Part shown: positions 1-8,522 of the stretch, piece after piece
Numbering within the stretch: the first letter of the stretch is position 1
Layout: the number at the start of each line of letters is the position of its first letter
Source: Treponema sp.
Lineage (GTDB): Bacteria > Spirochaetota > Spirochaetia > Treponematales > Breznakiellaceae
Direction of reading: 5' to 3'
Length of the DNA: 57,659 nucleotides
NCBI GenBank assembly: GCA_009784975.1
Contig: WQXG01000009.1
Coordinates: 1-57,659, forward strand
The notes under the pieces: generated by a model
Database searches by the model: none
What the model was told of the DNA's origin: nothing
Seen by the model: the letters and a program-made list of their open reading frames with translations, nothing else
Program-made: the position numbers and the translations under genes

Positions 1-549
1 AGTGACAGGAACAGTAGTATGCAAAATAAAAGTAAAATTACCGCTGCTGGAATTAGGGTTTGGCAAAGTTATTTCACTTGGTAATAGATGAACAGCGCCC
101 ATAACGGGGTCAAAAAGAATTTCAGGGGTTTCGATCCAGATGCCGCCTAATTTTTCTACGGTTAATTCAGATGTGGGGTACGCCAGCCATCCTGTAAGTG
201 TAAATGCCGTATCAGGTGTAAACTCAATCGTAAAGTTTCTGTCATGTCCTAAACGAATATCTCTGACATTCGGCGAGATATTACCCTGTACCGGATTGCT
301 TGTTCCCCACGCAGCAGGGTATGCAATGCTGACGTTCAGCTTCGCCGCATTTGCCCATGCTACTTCATCATCAATCCTTTGCATAAAATCATGATCAACA
401 TCACAGCTTACAATGAGCAAAGAGCAGAGAACAGTGAGCAAAGAGCAGTTAACGGAGAACAGAGAACAAAGAGCAGAGAGAACCGGCTTTTTCCTAGTTT
501 TTTTCATTATTCTTTGTTCTTTGCTCTTTGTTCTTTGTTCTTTTTTCAT
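1..549 (-). CDS. Putative lipoprotein, 3' part beyond window edge
   Basis: An open frame runs from an ATG at 549 off the left edge, giving 183 codons with no stop. The start is preceded by a strong GGGGAG ribosome site at about 556-561. A second in-frame ATG lies at 507. The N-terminus is lysine-rich, then hydrophobic, and ends in a spirochaete-style lipobox LLIVSC, so the mature protein would begin at that Cys followed by DVDHDF. The mature part has no motif I recognise. It contains short aromatic and proline segments such as GWLAYPTSEL that suggest a beta-rich secreted domain. The whole n- and h-region is encoded by a low-complexity repeat (see 412-546). It is probably a surface or periplasmic lipoprotein; the function is unknown. 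Confidence 0.72.
   Translation of the reverse strand, partial: MKKEQRTKSKEQRIMKKTRKKPVLSALCSLFSVNCSLLTVLCSLLIVSCDVDHDFMQRIDDEVAWANAAKLNVSIAYPAAWGTSNPVQGNISPNVRDIRLGHDRNFTIEFTPDTAFTLTGWLAYPTSELTVEKLGGIWIETPEILFDPVMGAVHLLPSEITLPNPNSSSGNFTFILHTTVPVT
412..546. repeat. Low-complexity inverted repeat encoding a signal peptide
   Basis: The stretch consists of permutations of GAGCAAAGAACAGAG on one side (412-480) and their complements on the other (509-546). GAACAAAGAGCA at 464-475 is an exact inverted match of 522-533. In the minus-strand mRNA the first codons could pair with the codons of the hydrophobic region. The repeat supplies the signal peptide of the lipoprotein gene that contains it. Confidence 0.7.
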
Positions 550-572
550 TGTTATCTCCCCTTTTTTTAGCA

Positions 573-608
573 AATTGGGAATTTAAACGTCCCTTTAAAT
601 TCCCAATT
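573..608. repeat. Perfect 15-bp inverted repeat (hairpin)
   Basis: AATTGGGAATTTAAA at 573-587 is an exact inverted match of 594-608, with a 6-base loop. It lies just upstream of the ribosome site of the lipoprotein gene (minus strand). No T-run follows on either strand, so it is not a simple intrinsic terminator. Confidence 0.65.
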
Positions 609-794
609 GTCCGCTGATTTTATGGGGTAAACAGTATGCTTTGCATGGGCTGAAAATCATTATCATCTTCATTAAAACGAACATTTTATTGAGGTAACAT
701 GACTATATTTATTAAAATAATACTATAATGAAATGAAATTAATCCCTGCGTCTGGCGGGATATTTTCTGGATGAAAATGGGAATTTAAAGGGAC
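589..794. mobile_element. Candidate MITE-like element with 17-bp inverted ends
   Basis: GTCCCTTTAAATTCCCA at 589-605 is the exact reverse complement of 778-794. The roughly 170 bases between them are AT-rich and carry no gene. No target-site duplication is evident. Two separate hairpins are an alternative explanation. Confidence 0.4.
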
Positions 795-830
795 ATATAA
801 ATTCCCAACCCCCCCTTCTTCCTCTCTCCC

Positions 831-903
831 CGTGTCTTTGCGCCCTTTGTGCCTTTGTGTGAGTCCTTCCCAACCCCTCCCCCGTTCGTGCGGTTCGTGG
901 TAA
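831..903. repeat. Two juxtaposed dispersed-repeat families
   Basis: On the minus strand, 831-866 reads as a CACAAAGGCACAAAGGGCGC-type repeat, the same family as the insert in truB at 11781-11813. Positions 884-903 read as CCACGAACCGCACGAAC, the same family as the insert in the HEAT-protein signal peptide at 4925-4995. Confidence 0.6.
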
Positions 904-1036
904 AAAAAAGCACCTCCTTTTTTTAAAACCCACCTCTAGTTAGATACTATCATACTATTAAATAAAAGGGAAGTATTTAAACTAACAATGTATAACTATT
1001 TTCTAACTATGTAAGCGGTTTTCCCACTTTGTAGGT

Positions 1037-2596
1037 TTATACAGCCCATTCAACGATATTACGCTTTTCGCGGCTAAAAACAACCCCAACTTTAACAAGT
1101 TTCTTTCCGCTGTCAGCGTATATCGAAGCATAGTCTTTATCTTCGATTTGCCACATTGCGTCCTCTACAGGTTTGTCTATTTTAAACTCGAAAATGTAGA
1201 TGTATTGCCCAGCGAAAATTACACTGTCTATTCTGCCGTTTGCGGTATGCACTTCGTTGCAGCAGCGTAAACCAAGCATATTAATTATATTGGAAACCGC
1301 GAATTCAAAGTAGTATTCGGTTATTTTGCTGCTAAGGGAATAGTCAACCTTGTTAAGATACATTTTTAGCATTGTAAAAAATTCCTGCGGTTTTCCTTCT
1401 AAAAGAGATTTTACCAGCTTTGAAGATGTGGATTTTTTTAATATTTCATCTGTTTTGGAATATTGCCTTGAAAGGAATTTTGCCAAAGACTGGCGTACTT
1501 CGACATTCGGGTAATTCAATTTATAATAACCTGTTATAGCATCATAACCGGAAATAGTTAAATATCCTGCCTGGTACAATAAAGGAAACAGCGTTATCGT
1601 ATCATCCCTGTAGTCGCTAAAGTCATCGGCTTCCATTTCTGCTTCTTCAATCTCTGCCGCATTTACATTTTTCATTTCAAAGTATTTAATCACAAATGAA
1701 GGCCAGCCGGTTTTACTCCAATACGGTTCAAATCCGGCATAGTTATCAAAGTGATTTAATAATCCATAAGTATTGTATACTGATATTTGATCCTTTGTAA
1801 AAAAATAGCCATTGTAATATTCTCTTAGTTTAAAAAGATATTTTTCACGTCCGTCGTGTAATTTTGCATACATATCTATTTCCGGTTTAAAGGTGCTCTC
1901 AAGCTCCTCCTGCGTTATTCCGCAAATGTCGCTATATTCCGTCATCATAGAAATGTCTTTTACCTGATTCATTCCGGAAAACAAACTTACTTGTGAAAAC
2001 TTTGTAATACCTGTAATAAAAGAAAAGCGTATAAACGCGTCATACTGTTTAATTACGCTGTAAAAGCCTTTTAATGTTTCCCGCAGTCTTTTATTTATTT
2101 CCGGCTGATCAATAGTGTTTAAAAGCGGGTTATCGTATTCATCGATTATAATAACAACTCTTTCAGGTTTCCCGGAAAGCTCTGTTATAATACGGGCAAA
2201 TCTATTTGCAATACTGCTGTTTTTATCCACAGATATACCGTAATTCTTGCAAACATTGTCTAATTGAATATTTATGGTACCAATCAGCGTTTCTTCCCCA
2301 TTTTTTGTAAAATCATCCGCCACCAATCCAATATGGATCACAGGATATTCTTTCCATTCCCAGTCTTTTTTTTCTATATCAAGCCCTGCAAAGGACTCTT
2401 TTTGTCCTTTGAATAAAGTCTCTATTGTGGAGCATAAAACAGATTTCCCAAAACGCCGCGGTCGGGACAGAAATACGGCTTTATACCTGTCAGCCATTTC
2501 ATAAATGTGCCTGGTTTTATCTACATATACATCATAATTTCTTCGAAGCTCGCTGAATGTCTGTATTCCGCCAATCGGCATTTTTCTTTTATTCAT
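1037..2596 (-). CDS. AAA-ATPase_like / PD-(D/E)XK nuclease family protein
   Basis: The 519-residue protein begins MNKRKMPIGGIQTFSELRR, typical of this family. A P-loop-like SRPRRFGKSV lies at residues 44-53 and a Walker-B-like VVIIIDEYDN at about 147-156. A C-terminal PD-(D/E)XK core has GRIDSVI near residue 454 and EFK near 470. The family (AAA-ATPase_like plus PDDEXK_9) is abundant in gut treponemes and Bacteroidetes, often in many paralogous copies. It is suspected of defence or mobile-element roles, but no function is proven. It stands alone, 47 bp upstream of murB on the same strand. Confidence 0.85.
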   Translation of the reverse strand: MNKRKMPIGGIQTFSELRRNYDVYVDKTRHIYEMADRYKAVFLSRPRRFGKSVLCSTIETLFKGQKESFAGLDIEKKDWEWKEYPVIHIGLVADDFTKNGEETLIGTINIQLDNVCKNYGISVDKNSSIANRFARIITELSGKPERVVIIIDEYDNPLLNTIDQPEINKRLRETLKGFYSVIKQYDAFIRFSFITGITKFSQVSLFSGMNQVKDISMMTEYSDICGITQEELESTFKPEIDMYAKLHDGREKYLFKLREYYNGYFFTKDQISVYNTYGLLNHFDNYAGFEPYWSKTGWPSFVIKYFEMKNVNAAEIEEAEMEADDFSDYRDDTITLFPLLYQAGYLTISGYDAITGYYKLNYPNVEVRQSLAKFLSRQYSKTDEILKKSTSSKLVKSLLEGKPQEFFTMLKMYLNKVDYSLSSKITEYYFEFAVSNIINMLGLRCCNEVHTANGRIDSVIFAGQYIYIFEFKIDKPVEDAMWQIEDKDYASIYADSGKKLVKVGVVFSREKRNIVEWAV

Positions 2597-2643
2597 AGCT
2601 TTATTATAAATGACTATTGGAAAATTAACAACTCATTTTTTAG

Positions 2644-3597
2644 CTAGCCGCCCACAAACAAAACTTCCGGCTCCAGAATAAATCCTGTTTTTTCCTTTAC
2701 TTTTGCGGCAACTTCGTCCATTAAAGCGTGGATATCAGAAGCTTTCGCGTTACCTGTATTTATAACGATATTGCCGTGAAAGGGGGCTATCTGCGCACCG
2801 CCTTTTTTCATGCCTTTTAAGCCAAGTTCGTCTATTATTTGACCTGTTGGTTTTCCAAACTGTTGATTGTTTTTAAAAGCGGAGCCCGCGCTGGGGAATT
2901 GATAATGGCCTTTTTCATAACGGTCTTCGCGGTTTTTATCCATTTCCAATAATATCTTTTCTTTTTCACCTTTTTTTAAATTAAAAGAAGCGCTTATAAT
3001 TATACAGTCCATTTCCTGAAAAGGACTTTTTTTATAACCAAAGGAATTTATAATAGTTTCAATTTCGATTCTTTTTATTGTATATTCGTTATGTTCATCT
3101 TTTGCGATAACTTCTATCCACTTTAAAACATCTGCAATTTCTTTGCCGTAACAGCGTGCGTTCATCCAGAGGGCGCCGCCTATTGTGCCGGGCATTCCCG
3201 CAAGAAATTCAAGCCCTGATAAACCCGCCGCTGCTGCAATATCACAGGCTGCGTCTATTGATGTTCCGCTTTTTAAAATAATTTCTTCTTCTCCCGCGCT
3301 TATTGACCATACGCTCTCCCCTGTCCAGTCGTTCATATCCAGAACAATGCCTCTTATTCCATTGTCTGATACAACGATGTTTGCTCCCGCGCCCAAAATA
3401 AAAACAGGGATATTATCTTTTCGCGCATGGGTAAGCAGATCAACGCAAAATGAAGTAAAACCTTCTCCAACAGGATATATCCAGCAATCGGCGGGACCGC
3501 CGACTTTGAAAGTTGTATGTTCACTCATCGGCTCTTCATAGCGGATATCAATTTCGCAGGGAAAACATTTTGAAAATATATCTTTATATTTATTCAA
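2644..3597 (-). CDS. murB: UDP-N-acetylenolpyruvoylglucosamine reductase (MurB)
   Basis: The 317-residue FAD enzyme reduces UDP-GlcNAc-enolpyruvate to UDP-MurNAc in cytosolic peptidoglycan synthesis. FAD-binding segments are visible: FKVGGPADCW near residue 30, GAGANIVVSDNGIRG near 95 and AGMPGTIGGALWMNA near 155. The catalytic-serine region FPSAGSAFKN is near 235, and the C-terminus ends EPEVLFVGG. The start is TTG at 3597. It overlaps the stop of the HEAT-repeat gene by 8 bases, which suggests translational coupling. Confidence 0.94.
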   Translation of the reverse strand: MNKYKDIFSKCFPCEIDIRYEEPMSEHTTFKVGGPADCWIYPVGEGFTSFCVDLLTHARKDNIPVFILGAGANIVVSDNGIRGIVLDMNDWTGESVWSISAGEEEIILKSGTSIDAACDIAAAAGLSGLEFLAGMPGTIGGALWMNARCYGKEIADVLKWIEVIAKDEHNEYTIKRIEIETIINSFGYKKSPFQEMDCIIISASFNLKKGEKEKILLEMDKNREDRYEKGHYQFPSAGSAFKNNQQFGKPTGQIIDELGLKGMKKGGAQIAPFHGNIVINTGNAKASDIHALMDEVAAKVKEKTGFILEPEVLFVGG

Positions 3598-5020
3598 GCT
3601 CTATTCCCAGCCCTTCCGCTATGCGTCTTGCTTTTCTTGCTATACTTTCATTTCTGTCTTTTGTAAGAGTTATAATATGCTCCCTAAGGCTTGTTAAATT
3701 ATTATTTGCGGCTATATCAAGAGCGTATAATTTTTCCATAACAGTTCCTGTCTGAAAAAACCTGACTGCTATATTTGTAATTTCTGTCTTGTCTCCTTCT
3801 ATTACTGTTTCTCCTACAATACGCAAAAAACCATTGTAAAGATTATTCTGATTTTTGGTTTTTGCTTCATTTAGCTCAATTACAAGTTTACTAAAATCTT
3901 TTCCGTTTGTGTTTTTCATCAGCATATCGGCGGCAAGGATTCGGATACGATCCGAATTTTTTCTTTCCAGAAACAGGCTTTCAAGAATCTCTATTGCTTC
4001 ATTATTTGCAATGGCTCCAAGCGCCCGGATTGCTTCGTCTCTGACATTGGGCACATCATCACGTTCGGCTCTGAATTTTAAAAACGGAACTGCCGCTGCG
4101 AGTTTCCGCTCACGGCTTGCCTGTGCCGCAGCAAGACGGGATCTGTAATAGGAATCACGGAACGCGTCCAGAATGGCAGCGTCTACCCTGTCACCGGAAA
4201 AAGGTCCTAAAGCGGCGACTGCTGCGGAGCGCACATTCGGATCTGACGCGGCTACGCAGGTTAAAACCGCATCCAGCCCTTCGCTGTCGCCGGTTTTGGA
4301 TAGCGCGTCAAGTGCGGCAATACGCAAGGGGATACGTTCGTCTGTGTTCACCGCGATTTCCGAAAGCAGCTTAACCCCTTTTTTGGAGCCTGTAGCTCCT
4401 ATCGCGGTAATTATAACAGAGCGGTTTTCATTGCCCGGCTCCCTGTTGCTATAGTAGTCTATAAGAAAATCAGCTGCTTCATCCGCCAATTCGCCGCTGG
4501 CAGATCCTGCCCTTCCAAGCGCGCGGAAGCCGGCGTTTAAAAAACGTCTTTCTTCGGTATCCAAAATCTCTATTAGCACAGGCACTGCTTTCGCGGACTT
4601 TATCCTGCCAAGATAATCAATCGCGGAAAGCACAGTCTCATTAGTCTCATCCTCCCTTTCCGTAATAGCCCTTAAAGCCCTGGTTTCAAGCCCTGCCTTT
4701 TCACGCTCTCCAAAAAAACCAAATACTCCGGTAAGTATCCTCTGGTTGCGCGTATTATCAACCAAAGCAATAAGTTCATCATCCAGGTAATCAACATTTT
4801 CTGTTCTAATCGTTTGTATCAAATTAGCAATTTCTGTCTCAGTCCCAAATTTGATTATATCCAGGCGAGAGGCTTCAGTATTCTGTTGAGCATGAAGATT
4901 AATATTAATAAAAACAAATAAAAGAATTAACCACGAACCAAACGAACATGTTCGTGTTGGTTTGTGTTCGAACCGAATGTTCGAGTTCGCGGTAATTTTT
5001 TTTCTTAAAAAATCAATCAT
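3590..5020 (-). CDS. Exported HEAT-repeat protein
   Basis: The 476-residue protein has a signal peptide (hydrophobic LILLFVFININLHAQ, cleavage after AQ likely). About eight HEAT/PBS-lyase-like helical repeats follow, such as AVPVLIEILDTEE, PNVRSAAVAALG and PNVRDEAIRALGAI. It is probably a periplasmic scaffold; no enzyme motif is seen. Oddly, residues 9-29 between the basic n-region and the hydrophobic core are encoded by a palindromic CACGAAC-type repeat, giving a long charged insert in the signal peptide. It lies between tgt and murB, 3 bp after tgt. Confidence 0.82.
   Translation of the reverse strand: MIDFLRKKITANSNIRFEHKPTRTCSFGSWLILLFVFININLHAQQNTEASRLDIIKFGTETEIANLIQTIRTENVDYLDDELIALVDNTRNQRILTGVFGFFGEREKAGLETRALRAITEREDETNETVLSAIDYLGRIKSAKAVPVLIEILDTEERRFLNAGFRALGRAGSASGELADEAADFLIDYYSNREPGNENRSVIITAIGATGSKKGVKLLSEIAVNTDERIPLRIAALDALSKTGDSEGLDAVLTCVAASDPNVRSAAVAALGPFSGDRVDAAILDAFRDSYYRSRLAAAQASRERKLAAAVPFLKFRAERDDVPNVRDEAIRALGAIANNEAIEILESLFLERKNSDRIRILAADMLMKNTNGKDFSKLVIELNEAKTKNQNNLYNGFLRIVGETVIEGDKTEITNIAVRFFQTGTVMEKLYALDIAANNNLTSLREHIITLTKDRNESIARKARRIAEGLGIELE
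4925..4995. repeat. Palindromic CACGAAC-type repeat in a signal-peptide region
   Basis: The 71-base imperfect inverted repeat has ends ATTAACCACGAAC and GTTCGCGGTAAT, with an inner perfect palindrome ACGAACATGTTCGT at 4941-4954. It keeps the HEAT-protein frame open. A related sequence lies at 884-903. Confidence 0.65.
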
Positions 5021-5023
5021 TTC

Positions 5024-6145
5024 TCATTCCTCTTCATAATTAGATAAAAAATCCTTTTTAAATGCAAGGAATCTGTCCTCTTCTATGGCTTTGCGGGCAT
5101 CTTTAACAAGTTCTTGTATAAAGTACAAATTATGGTAACTTGCCAGCATGGAGCAAAGTATCTCCTTTGTTTTAAAAAGATGGCGTAAATACGCGCGGGA
5201 GTACTCCCTGCAAACTTTACAGCCGCACTCTTTATCTATCGGCGTAAAATCAAGTCTGTTATCGCTTCTTTTTAGGGAAAACGGTCCTTTTCGGGTATAT
5301 ACCCTGCCGTTGCGGGCTTCTCTTGTTAAAAGTACGCAGTCAAACATGTCTATACCGTATTCTATGGCGCTTAAAATGTACTGGGGAGTGCCTATGCCCA
5401 TTACATAACGGGGTTTTTCTTCGGGCAGCAATACCGCTGTCGCTGCCATGGTTTCGTAAAAAAGTTCAGCAGGCTCCCCTACGGAAAGCCCCCCTATCGC
5501 GATGCCGTCTGTTCCTGATTCCGAGCAAATCGCGGCGCTTTCTTTTCGTAAATCCATAAAAAAATTTCCCTGTACTATACTAAACAGACTTCCTTTGTAT
5601 CCGTTACAAACCGCCTCATCCCATGTATTTTTTGCCCTTCCTAGCCAATCAGCAGTTATTTCAAGCGCTTTTTGCGCTTCTTTTCTTGACGCTCCCCAAT
5701 GAGAACAATAATCAAGCTGCATCTGTATATCACTGTTTAAATTTACCTGTATTTCTACTGTTTTTTCCGGGCTTAAAAATATTTTAGCGCCGTCTATATG
5801 AGATTGAAACCAGACTCCTTCATTTTTAATTTTTCTTAGTTTGGAAAGTGAAAAAACCTGAAACCCTCCGGAATCTGTCAGTATATTTCTGTCCCAGTTC
5901 ATAAATTGATGAAGCCCTCCGGCTTCTTTTATTACATCATCACCCGGTCTTAAAAAAAGATGATATGTATTGGAGAGTATTAAATCAAACCCTATTTGTT
6001 TTAAATCATCTGATGTTAACGCTTTTACCGCCGCGCTTGTTCCCACCGGCATAAATACAGGTGTTTGCACATCTGTGTGAGCAAGATGCAGCACGCCTGT
6101 TCTTGCTAAACACGAACTGTCTTTTTTTTTAACGGTAAAAAACAT
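5024..6145 (-). CDS. tgt: Queuine tRNA-ribosyltransferase
   Basis: This enzyme exchanges guanine-34 of GUN-anticodon tRNAs for queuine or preQ1. I chose the ATG at 6145, whose A is the last base of the preceding permease stop (TAATG). This gives 373 residues, close to the family norm; an upstream in-frame start would add 21 residues that do not fit the family. TDSGGFQVFSL holds the general-base Asp91. IDMFDCVLLTREARNG holds the nucleophile Asp269, with Leu where Pro is usual. Zinc ligands are CGCKVC (Cys307, 309, 312) and His338. It is the last gene of a coupled run with the two permeases. Confidence 0.95.
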   Translation of the reverse strand: MFFTVKKKDSSCLARTGVLHLAHTDVQTPVFMPVGTSAAVKALTSDDLKQIGFDLILSNTYHLFLRPGDDVIKEAGGLHQFMNWDRNILTDSGGFQVFSLSKLRKIKNEGVWFQSHIDGAKIFLSPEKTVEIQVNLNSDIQMQLDYCSHWGASRKEAQKALEITADWLGRAKNTWDEAVCNGYKGSLFSIVQGNFFMDLRKESAAICSESGTDGIAIGGLSVGEPAELFYETMAATAVLLPEEKPRYVMGIGTPQYILSAIEYGIDMFDCVLLTREARNGRVYTRKGPFSLKRSDNRLDFTPIDKECGCKVCREYSRAYLRHLFKTKEILCSMLASYHNLYFIQELVKDARKAIEEDRFLAFKKDFLSNYEEE

Positions 6146-7236
6146 TATGTTTTGGCGCTCCTTAATAAAAGAATGCCTATAACTATAAATAATAAAACAG
6201 GAAACCATGCTCCTACAAAAGGATGTATATAATTAAGACCTGCCAATGTCATGCTTAACATTTCCGCAATATAATAAATTACAGCGACAGAAAGACTTGT
6301 AAAAAGGCTCATTAAAAGTATGTTTTTTCTGAATCTGCCGCCCATCGGTATTGAAAGTATCATTACTATAAGAGATGCCGCGGCAAAAGAAAAACGATGA
6401 TAATATTTAGCCTGTACCTGAGAATACGGAAGTCCAGCTGAACGCAGGTCTTTAACCAAAAGCCCAGCGTCTCTTGCAGAAAGTTCATCTACAACAACAG
6501 CATGCCGCCTGAATGTATCAGGATGCTCATTGTATAAATCGTTTAAACCAAGGGGGCTTATCCGTAAAACACCGTCCACATATTGATATATTACAGCGTT
6601 CCTGAATTCCCAATGTGTTTCTTTCCATTCGGCGGAAGGAGCGCGTATTTCAGAAATAAACTCTCCTTCTTCATCCATTTCTACGATAATAACGCCGTTT
6701 AAAATCTGTTTATCATAATCAAAATAGTCAACCGCGTAAATGATACGCCCGTTTTTTGCCCTTATAACAATATCGGTATTTGATTCTGTAACATGCTGCC
6801 TTAAAGCGCGTCTTGTTAATTCATTTTTTATTTTTAATGTCGGGATAACAAGTTTATCATCCAGAAAAAAAGAAAAAACAGAGGCTGCCAAACCTACAGC
6901 TACAAGAGAAATGCTGAAGCGCCAGAATGGTATGCCGGATGAAAACACTGTTGTAAGTTCATTTTTTGCGTATAAATCCCCAAGCGTATAGGCTGCCGCG
7001 AAGAGCAGGGAAATCGGCATTGCGTAAGAAATACTTTTGGGAATAAAATAAAAACTTATTTGCAGAATAACCGCGATAGATACCTCATTGTTTAAATAAC
7101 GCACTAAATTGGAAAAAAGATCGATTAATAAAAGCAAAAAAACAAACATGGAAATAGCGATTAAAAAAATAGGGAAAAACTGACGTAATAAATATCTATC
7201 CAATAGCATTACTTTTGCGATTCTGTTTGAGTTCAT
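6145..7236 (-). CDS. lptG: LptG-like YjgP/YjgQ family permease
   Basis: The 363-residue membrane protein has about six transmembrane segments: three near residues 12-125, a soluble beta-jellyroll-like middle (about 135-260) and three C-terminal helices. This is the layout of LptF/LptG, which with LptB2 extract lipopolysaccharide from the inner membrane. The start overlaps the upstream paralogue by 4 bases (ATGA). F versus G is assigned only from gene order. LptB, LptC and LptD are not in the window, and the carried lipid in this organism is unknown. Confidence 0.82.
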   Translation of the reverse strand: MNSNRIAKVMLLDRYLLRQFFPIFLIAISMFVFLLLLIDLFSNLVRYLNNEVSIAVILQISFYFIPKSISYAMPISLLFAAAYTLGDLYAKNELTTVFSSGIPFWRFSISLVAVGLAASVFSFFLDDKLVIPTLKIKNELTRRALRQHVTESNTDIVIRAKNGRIIYAVDYFDYDKQILNGVIIVEMDEEGEFISEIRAPSAEWKETHWEFRNAVIYQYVDGVLRISPLGLNDLYNEHPDTFRRHAVVVDELSARDAGLLVKDLRSAGLPYSQVQAKYYHRFSFAAASLIVMILSIPMGGRFRKNILLMSLFTSLSVAVIYYIAEMLSMTLAGLNYIHPFVGAWFPVLLFIVIGILLLRSAKT

Positions 7237-8519
7237 TTCCTAACCCTGATAATCGCAAGAGCTATTCCGCTTACAAGAGATAATATATTGGGCAGCCACA
7301 TAGACCAGAACGGCGGTGTTCCTACACGAAGCCCCATTGTCTGTCCTATAAAAAGCAGCGACCAGTAAACAACAGAAATAATAACGCCGAAAATAAACCC
7401 TACAGTCTGCCCGCTCTTTTTAGCCATAAGTCCAAGTGAAACCGCGAGAAATACAAAACAAAACGCGCCGAAAGGGACTGAGAATTTTCTGTATATCTCT
7501 ATTACATAAATAGTAAGGTTTCTGTCATTCTTAATTGCGTTAACCGCGGATGCTTCTCTCATGTAACTTGCGGCTATTGAATTTCTTCTGTTCCAGCTTT
7601 CAGCCTCAGGTCCGCCTCTTAATGCGCCCTCCAGCAGAAAACCATGATTTACGGCGCGAATTTTTCTGTCATTTACCCTTTCTGCCAAATCATCTCTTCT
7701 TTTTATTATCTGTGTATTAACATCCCTTGAACTCATTTCTCTTGGGCTTATGCTTACGGCAGCCTGTATAATATCATCATTTGAAACCCAGTATTGAAGC
7801 AGCTCAGTCCTCGCGTAATCATAATCTTCCCTTACCATCTCTTTTGATGAATGTATAAAAGCGCTTTGAAGATCAAGGCTTAAGCCTTCTCTTCCGCCGT
7901 CCCTTAATTCTGCCGTATTTGCCATGATTACACGGCGTTCTCCGTCATCTGTTTTATCCAGTATTAATAAATTATTTATAACATTGCCCGTAACGCCGCC
8001 TGTGACAATTACAGTATTCTGCCATCTTTTTACGGCATTTGCCTGAAGTTCCAGCGCCGGGGTAGAAACAAGTATCTTGCGCCATAGTTTGTTAAATTGA
8101 ATTGTACCTGCAGGAAGCAAAACATCATTTGTAAAAAACGATAATAACGATATTAGTATTCCAATTGTAATTGCGGGATAAAATACGGTTTTATATGATA
8201 ATCCCGATGACAGCATTACAAGAATTTCATTGTCGGATGTTAACCTGCCTACTGTCATAAGAGTTCCAACAAGCGACGCAAACGGCGCGGACATGGATAT
8301 TACTGTAGGCAGAGAAAAAAGTATTAAAAGCGAAACCTGATCAAAGGGCACTCGCTTTGTAAGAACTTCCTTTGCCATAAGCAGTATCTGGTTTACAAAA
8401 AAAATAAAAAAGAAAAATAAAAAACATATAAAAAAAGAAAAAAGCATTTCTGAAAATATATATCTGAACAGGGTGGGAGAAATTACTCGTTTGCTTTCCA
8501 GATAATCATCTTTAATCAT
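7233..8519 (-). CDS. lptF: LptF-like YjgP/YjgQ family permease
   Basis: The 428-residue paralogue of the next gene has the same topology: a very hydrophobic N-terminal pair of helices (SFFICFLFFFFIFFVNQILL), a third near 115, a soluble domain and three C-terminal helices. The DNEILVMLSSG segment after the second helix is typical of the family. It starts 3 bp after dut and overlaps the LptG-like gene by 4 bp, so the two subunits are probably made in equal amounts. Confidence 0.82.
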   Translation of the reverse strand: MIKDDYLESKRVISPTLFRYIFSEMLFSFFICFLFFFFIFFVNQILLMAKEVLTKRVPFDQVSLLILFSLPTVISMSAPFASLVGTLMTVGRLTSDNEILVMLSSGLSYKTVFYPAITIGILISLLSFFTNDVLLPAGTIQFNKLWRKILVSTPALELQANAVKRWQNTVIVTGGVTGNVINNLLILDKTDDGERRVIMANTAELRDGGREGLSLDLQSAFIHSSKEMVREDYDYARTELLQYWVSNDDIIQAAVSISPREMSSRDVNTQIIKRRDDLAERVNDRKIRAVNHGFLLEGALRGGPEAESWNRRNSIAASYMREASAVNAIKNDRNLTIYVIEIYRKFSVPFGAFCFVFLAVSLGLMAKKSGQTVGFIFGVIISVVYWSLLFIGQTMGLRVGTPPFWSMWLPNILSLVSGIALAIIRVRK

Positions 8520-8522
8520 CTT

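Larger units (their letters stand above)
550..1036. other. 487-bp repeat-filled intergenic region
   Basis: No convincing gene is seen here. It holds a perfect 15-bp hairpin at 573-608, a possible 206-bp MITE-like unit at 589-794, a CACAAAGGCACAAAG-type repeat at 831-866 and a CACGAACCGCACGAAC-type repeat at 884-903. An AT-rich stretch at 935-1030 follows with repeated TACTATCA/TACTATTA words. Confidence 0.6.

Noticed and set aside
379..570. A 63-codon open frame on the plus strand
   Set aside because: It is the opposite-strand reading of the repeat that encodes the lipoprotein signal peptide.
739..933. A 64-codon open frame on the minus strand
   Set aside because: It is made of two dispersed repeat families with HTKAQRAQRHGER-type translation, a common artefact; there is no ribosome site.
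6146..6208. N-terminal extension of tgt
   Set aside because: The extra 21 residues are coded within the permease gene and do not fit the family start; the ATG at 6145 does.
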